58,598 nucleotides of DNA from Clostridia bacterium (lineage in GTDB: Bacteria; Bacillota; Clostridia; Oscillospirales; CAG-272): contig JAFQVV010000031.1 in assembly GCA_017407835.1 (NCBI GenBank), forward strand, positions 1 through 58,598, written 5' to 3'. The stretch's first letter is position 1; each line of letters begins with the position of its first letter. Of this stretch, positions 57,302 to 58,598 are shown piece by piece. The notes beneath the pieces were generated by a model. That model was given only the letters and a program-made list of their open reading frames with translations, was not told where the DNA came from and made no database searches. Position numbers and translations under genes: made by a program.

Positions 57302-58168
57302 TTAATATTGAGTTAGCGCAAAGAACTCACCACAACCGAAGCCGGCTTCATTATGAATGAGTCTCTCAATCAATCTGAAAGTTACGGCTGTCTCAATTGC
57401 TTTAATTTTGTGAAGCAGATAGCGTGTACCATTATTTGTTTCTAATTCTACGATGTGTAGGGATATCAGTTTTTCCAAAGCTTCCAGTATATCATCTGCA
57501 GAGATTCCGATGGAACGAGAAAGCTCATTCGGTTTGATATCCATCGTAAAATATTCAGAATCTTTATAGTCAAACGGTGCTGTGCTCTGAAAATATTCAT
57601 TACAAATATGAGAAAGCACTTGTCTTACATTTGAATCCGATAGCTTCTTAATGCCAAAGGATACTTCCGCCTTTTCAAATATTGATCCGATATCTGTCGG
57701 CTTGATACCTGAGTCAATCATTGTAAGAGTGTTAGATACGAATGCGGCGCCTTGGGTATCAGATAAACAACACATCGTGTAAAACTGCAGTATTTGATCG
57801 TACTTTTTTGTAGAGGGGTTCTTTTCTGCTTTTAAAAAATCCCAAGCGTTGCAATTCACCAAATTGGTTTGCTGACATAAGGAATCAATGATCTCAGCTT
57901 GTGCATTCTTCGGAAAATTGTGAACGACTTTTTCGTTGAAAACTTTAGATTCTGGCACCGAGGTTTGAATGATATGTTCTGCAAACAAATCGTCCAAGGT
58001 AACATCAAGAGCGTTGGCGATTCGTGGCAGGATCATGACATCAGGCATGGAGGTTTCTGACTCCCATTTTGATACTGCTTGATTGGTCACACCAAGCCTT
58101 GATCCTAATTCCTCTTGTGTATATCCTTTGCTTTTTCTGAAATAAGCAATATTCTTTCCCATTGACAT
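57302..58168 (-). CDS. XRE-family regulator with a C-terminal helical domain
   Basis: The 288-residue protein has an N-terminal helix-turn-helix (GKNIAYFRKSKGYTQEELGSRLGVTNQAVSKWESETSMPD) of the kind found in many Clostridial regulators, followed by about 220 residues of helical character without a known domain. A winged-helix-like segment is visible near 205-250 (KPNELSRSIGISADDILEALEKLISLHIVEL). The gene is AT-rich relative to the window and is flanked by two MITE-like repeats. AAGGAGG precedes ATG 58168. No target is adjacent. Confidence 0.88.
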   Translation of the reverse strand: MSMGKNIAYFRKSKGYTQEELGSRLGVTNQAVSKWESETSMPDVMILPRIANALDVTLDDLFAEHIIQTSVPESKVFNEKVVHNFPKNAQAEIIDSLCQQTNLVNCNAWDFLKAEKNPSTKKYDQILQFYTMCCLSDTQGAAFVSNTLTMIDSGIKPTDIGSIFEKAEVSFGIKKLSDSNVRQVLSHICNEYFQSTAPFDYKDSEYFTMDIKPNELSRSIGISADDILEALEKLISLHIVELETNNGTRYLLHKIKAIETAVTFRLIERLIHNEAGFGCGEFFALTQY

Positions 58169-58198
58169 ATCACATTCCTCCTTCTCTTGGATGATTAT

Positions 58199-58227
58199 AT
58201 TATAGCACATTTTGGACGAAAGGTAAA
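58199..58227 (-). promoter_or_regulatory. Sigma-A promoter of the XRE gene
   Basis: Minus-strand TTTACC and TATAAT are 17 bases apart. Confidence 0.65.
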
Positions 58228-58440
58228 GCGACTCGTCAGCGACTTTGCAAATAAATTTTTAACTAAAATCACTGTTTGGTTGGAAAGAGGATATGCGGAA
58301 CGAGAATATCGTTTCACCTCTATAAAATAGATTTTCCACCTTCCCGACGCTCGCGTCTGTGGCAAGCATAGCGCGTGGATGTCCACCGCGCCAAATCGGG
58401 CAGATGCCCGAACCCACTATCCGCAGAGAAACGGCACACA
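58228..58440. other. Intergenic stretch with small palindromes
   Basis: The gap between the XRE promoter and MITE copy 2 has short palindromes (GACGCTCGCGTC at about 58348, and GCGCGTGGATGTCCACCGCGCC) but no frame with a ribosome site and no known RNA. Confidence 0.45.
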
Positions 58441-58577
58441 AAAGCCTTCCTCCGGGAGGAAGGGGGACCACGAAGTGGTGGAAGGAGCCCGCGAAACTTT
58501 GAGTTTATGCCAGTTTTATTGTAACGCGCTCTCCCTCAGTCGCCTTCGGCGCCAGCTCCCTCCCGGAGGGAGCCTTT
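58441..58577. repeat. MITE-like repeat, copy 2
   Basis: A 137-base element starts AAAGCCTTCCTCCGGGAGGAAGG and ends in CTCCCTCCCGGAGGGAGCC followed by TTT, with GGGGACCACGAAGTGGTGGAAGGAG and TCGCCTTCGGCGCCAGC inside. Order of modules (terminal hairpin, GGGGACC, short AT-rich middle, small hairpin, terminal hairpin) is that of copy 1, but the sequences differ, so they are diverged family members. Confidence 0.65.
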
Positions 58578-58598
58578 CGTAAGTTTGCCTCATAAAAA

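Overview
The window looks like a chromosomal segment from a gut-type anaerobic member of the Clostridia (Bacillota), probably near the Oscillospirales. The evidence is sigma-A promoters with TTGACA/TATAAT boxes and 17 bp spacers, AGGAGG-type ribosome sites, two T-box leaders, a glmS ribozyme, the rpmG-secE-nusG-rplK-rplA block, and families typical of that group (DUF4317, DUF4358 with MBOAT and DHHW proteins, SipW-type signal peptide, IbrA/IbrB-like pair). Most of the window is moderately GC-rich. Two stretches, about 44.8-47.0 kb and 57.3-58.3 kb, are clearly more AT-rich and carry repeats, which suggests recent acquisition.

Layout. 0-2.65 kb: pyrimidine operon pyrC-carA-carB (carB cut by the window edge); the CarA glutaminase triad is degenerate. 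2.8-5.4 kb: glycerate kinase fused to a DUF1893 domain, and a membrane-anchored unknown. 5.4-9.2 kb: lysS, an XRE regulator, and a long-leader gene for a SipW-type secreted beta-helix protein. 9.3-14.8 kb: two T-box controlled units, (1) an aryl-CoA ligase (PaaK type), a double ACT protein and a MaoC-like hotdog protein, and (2) an XRE-cupin-acyl-CoA ligase fusion. Together they read as carboxylic acid activation tied to amino acid starvation. 14.8-17.4 kb: two lipoproteins, one a serpin, behind an ECF-type promoter. 17.5-20.4 kb: XRE, PAPS-reductase-like (IbrA type), ParB-like (IbrB type) and LURP-one proteins in one operon. 20.4-24.1 kb: an ECF sigma factor with a membrane anti-sigma candidate, and a convergent ECF factor with a long C-terminal extension. 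24.1-27.7 kb: an operon of a small membrane protein and two MutS-like ATPases.

27.9-38.0 kb: a PlsC-like acyltransferase diverging from a LysR regulator; an ECF-promoter unit of DUF4358 lipoprotein, MBOAT O-acyltransferase and DHHW protein (surface polymer O-acylation); then the amino-sugar unit of hexapeptide acyltransferase, glmM, glmS ribozyme and glmS. 38.1-44.6 kb: a type II cation P-type ATPase, convergent ribosomal/transcription genes, ymdB and an ECF-transporter S component. 44.7-47.1 kb: tRNA-Trp, an inverted array of small hairpins, an orphan membrane protein and a YeiH-type transporter with a possible leader peptide. 47.1-53.1 kb: a MerR-controlled ABC export operon with a recognisable MerR operator, a HAD phosphatase with a membrane protein, and a DUF4317 protein. 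53.1-58.6 kb: a heterodimeric ABC exporter, two copies of a MITE-like repeat, and an XRE regulator.

The strongest leads are the T-box controlled acyl-CoA ligases (one with a probable AUC specifier), the CarA lacking its glutaminase cysteine and histidine, the XRE/IbrA/IbrB/LURP-one operon, the paired MutS-like ATPases with a matching Walker B substitution, and a set of ECF-type promoters in front of lipoprotein genes. Calls rest on reading the sequence and on memory of protein families; no database search was possible.
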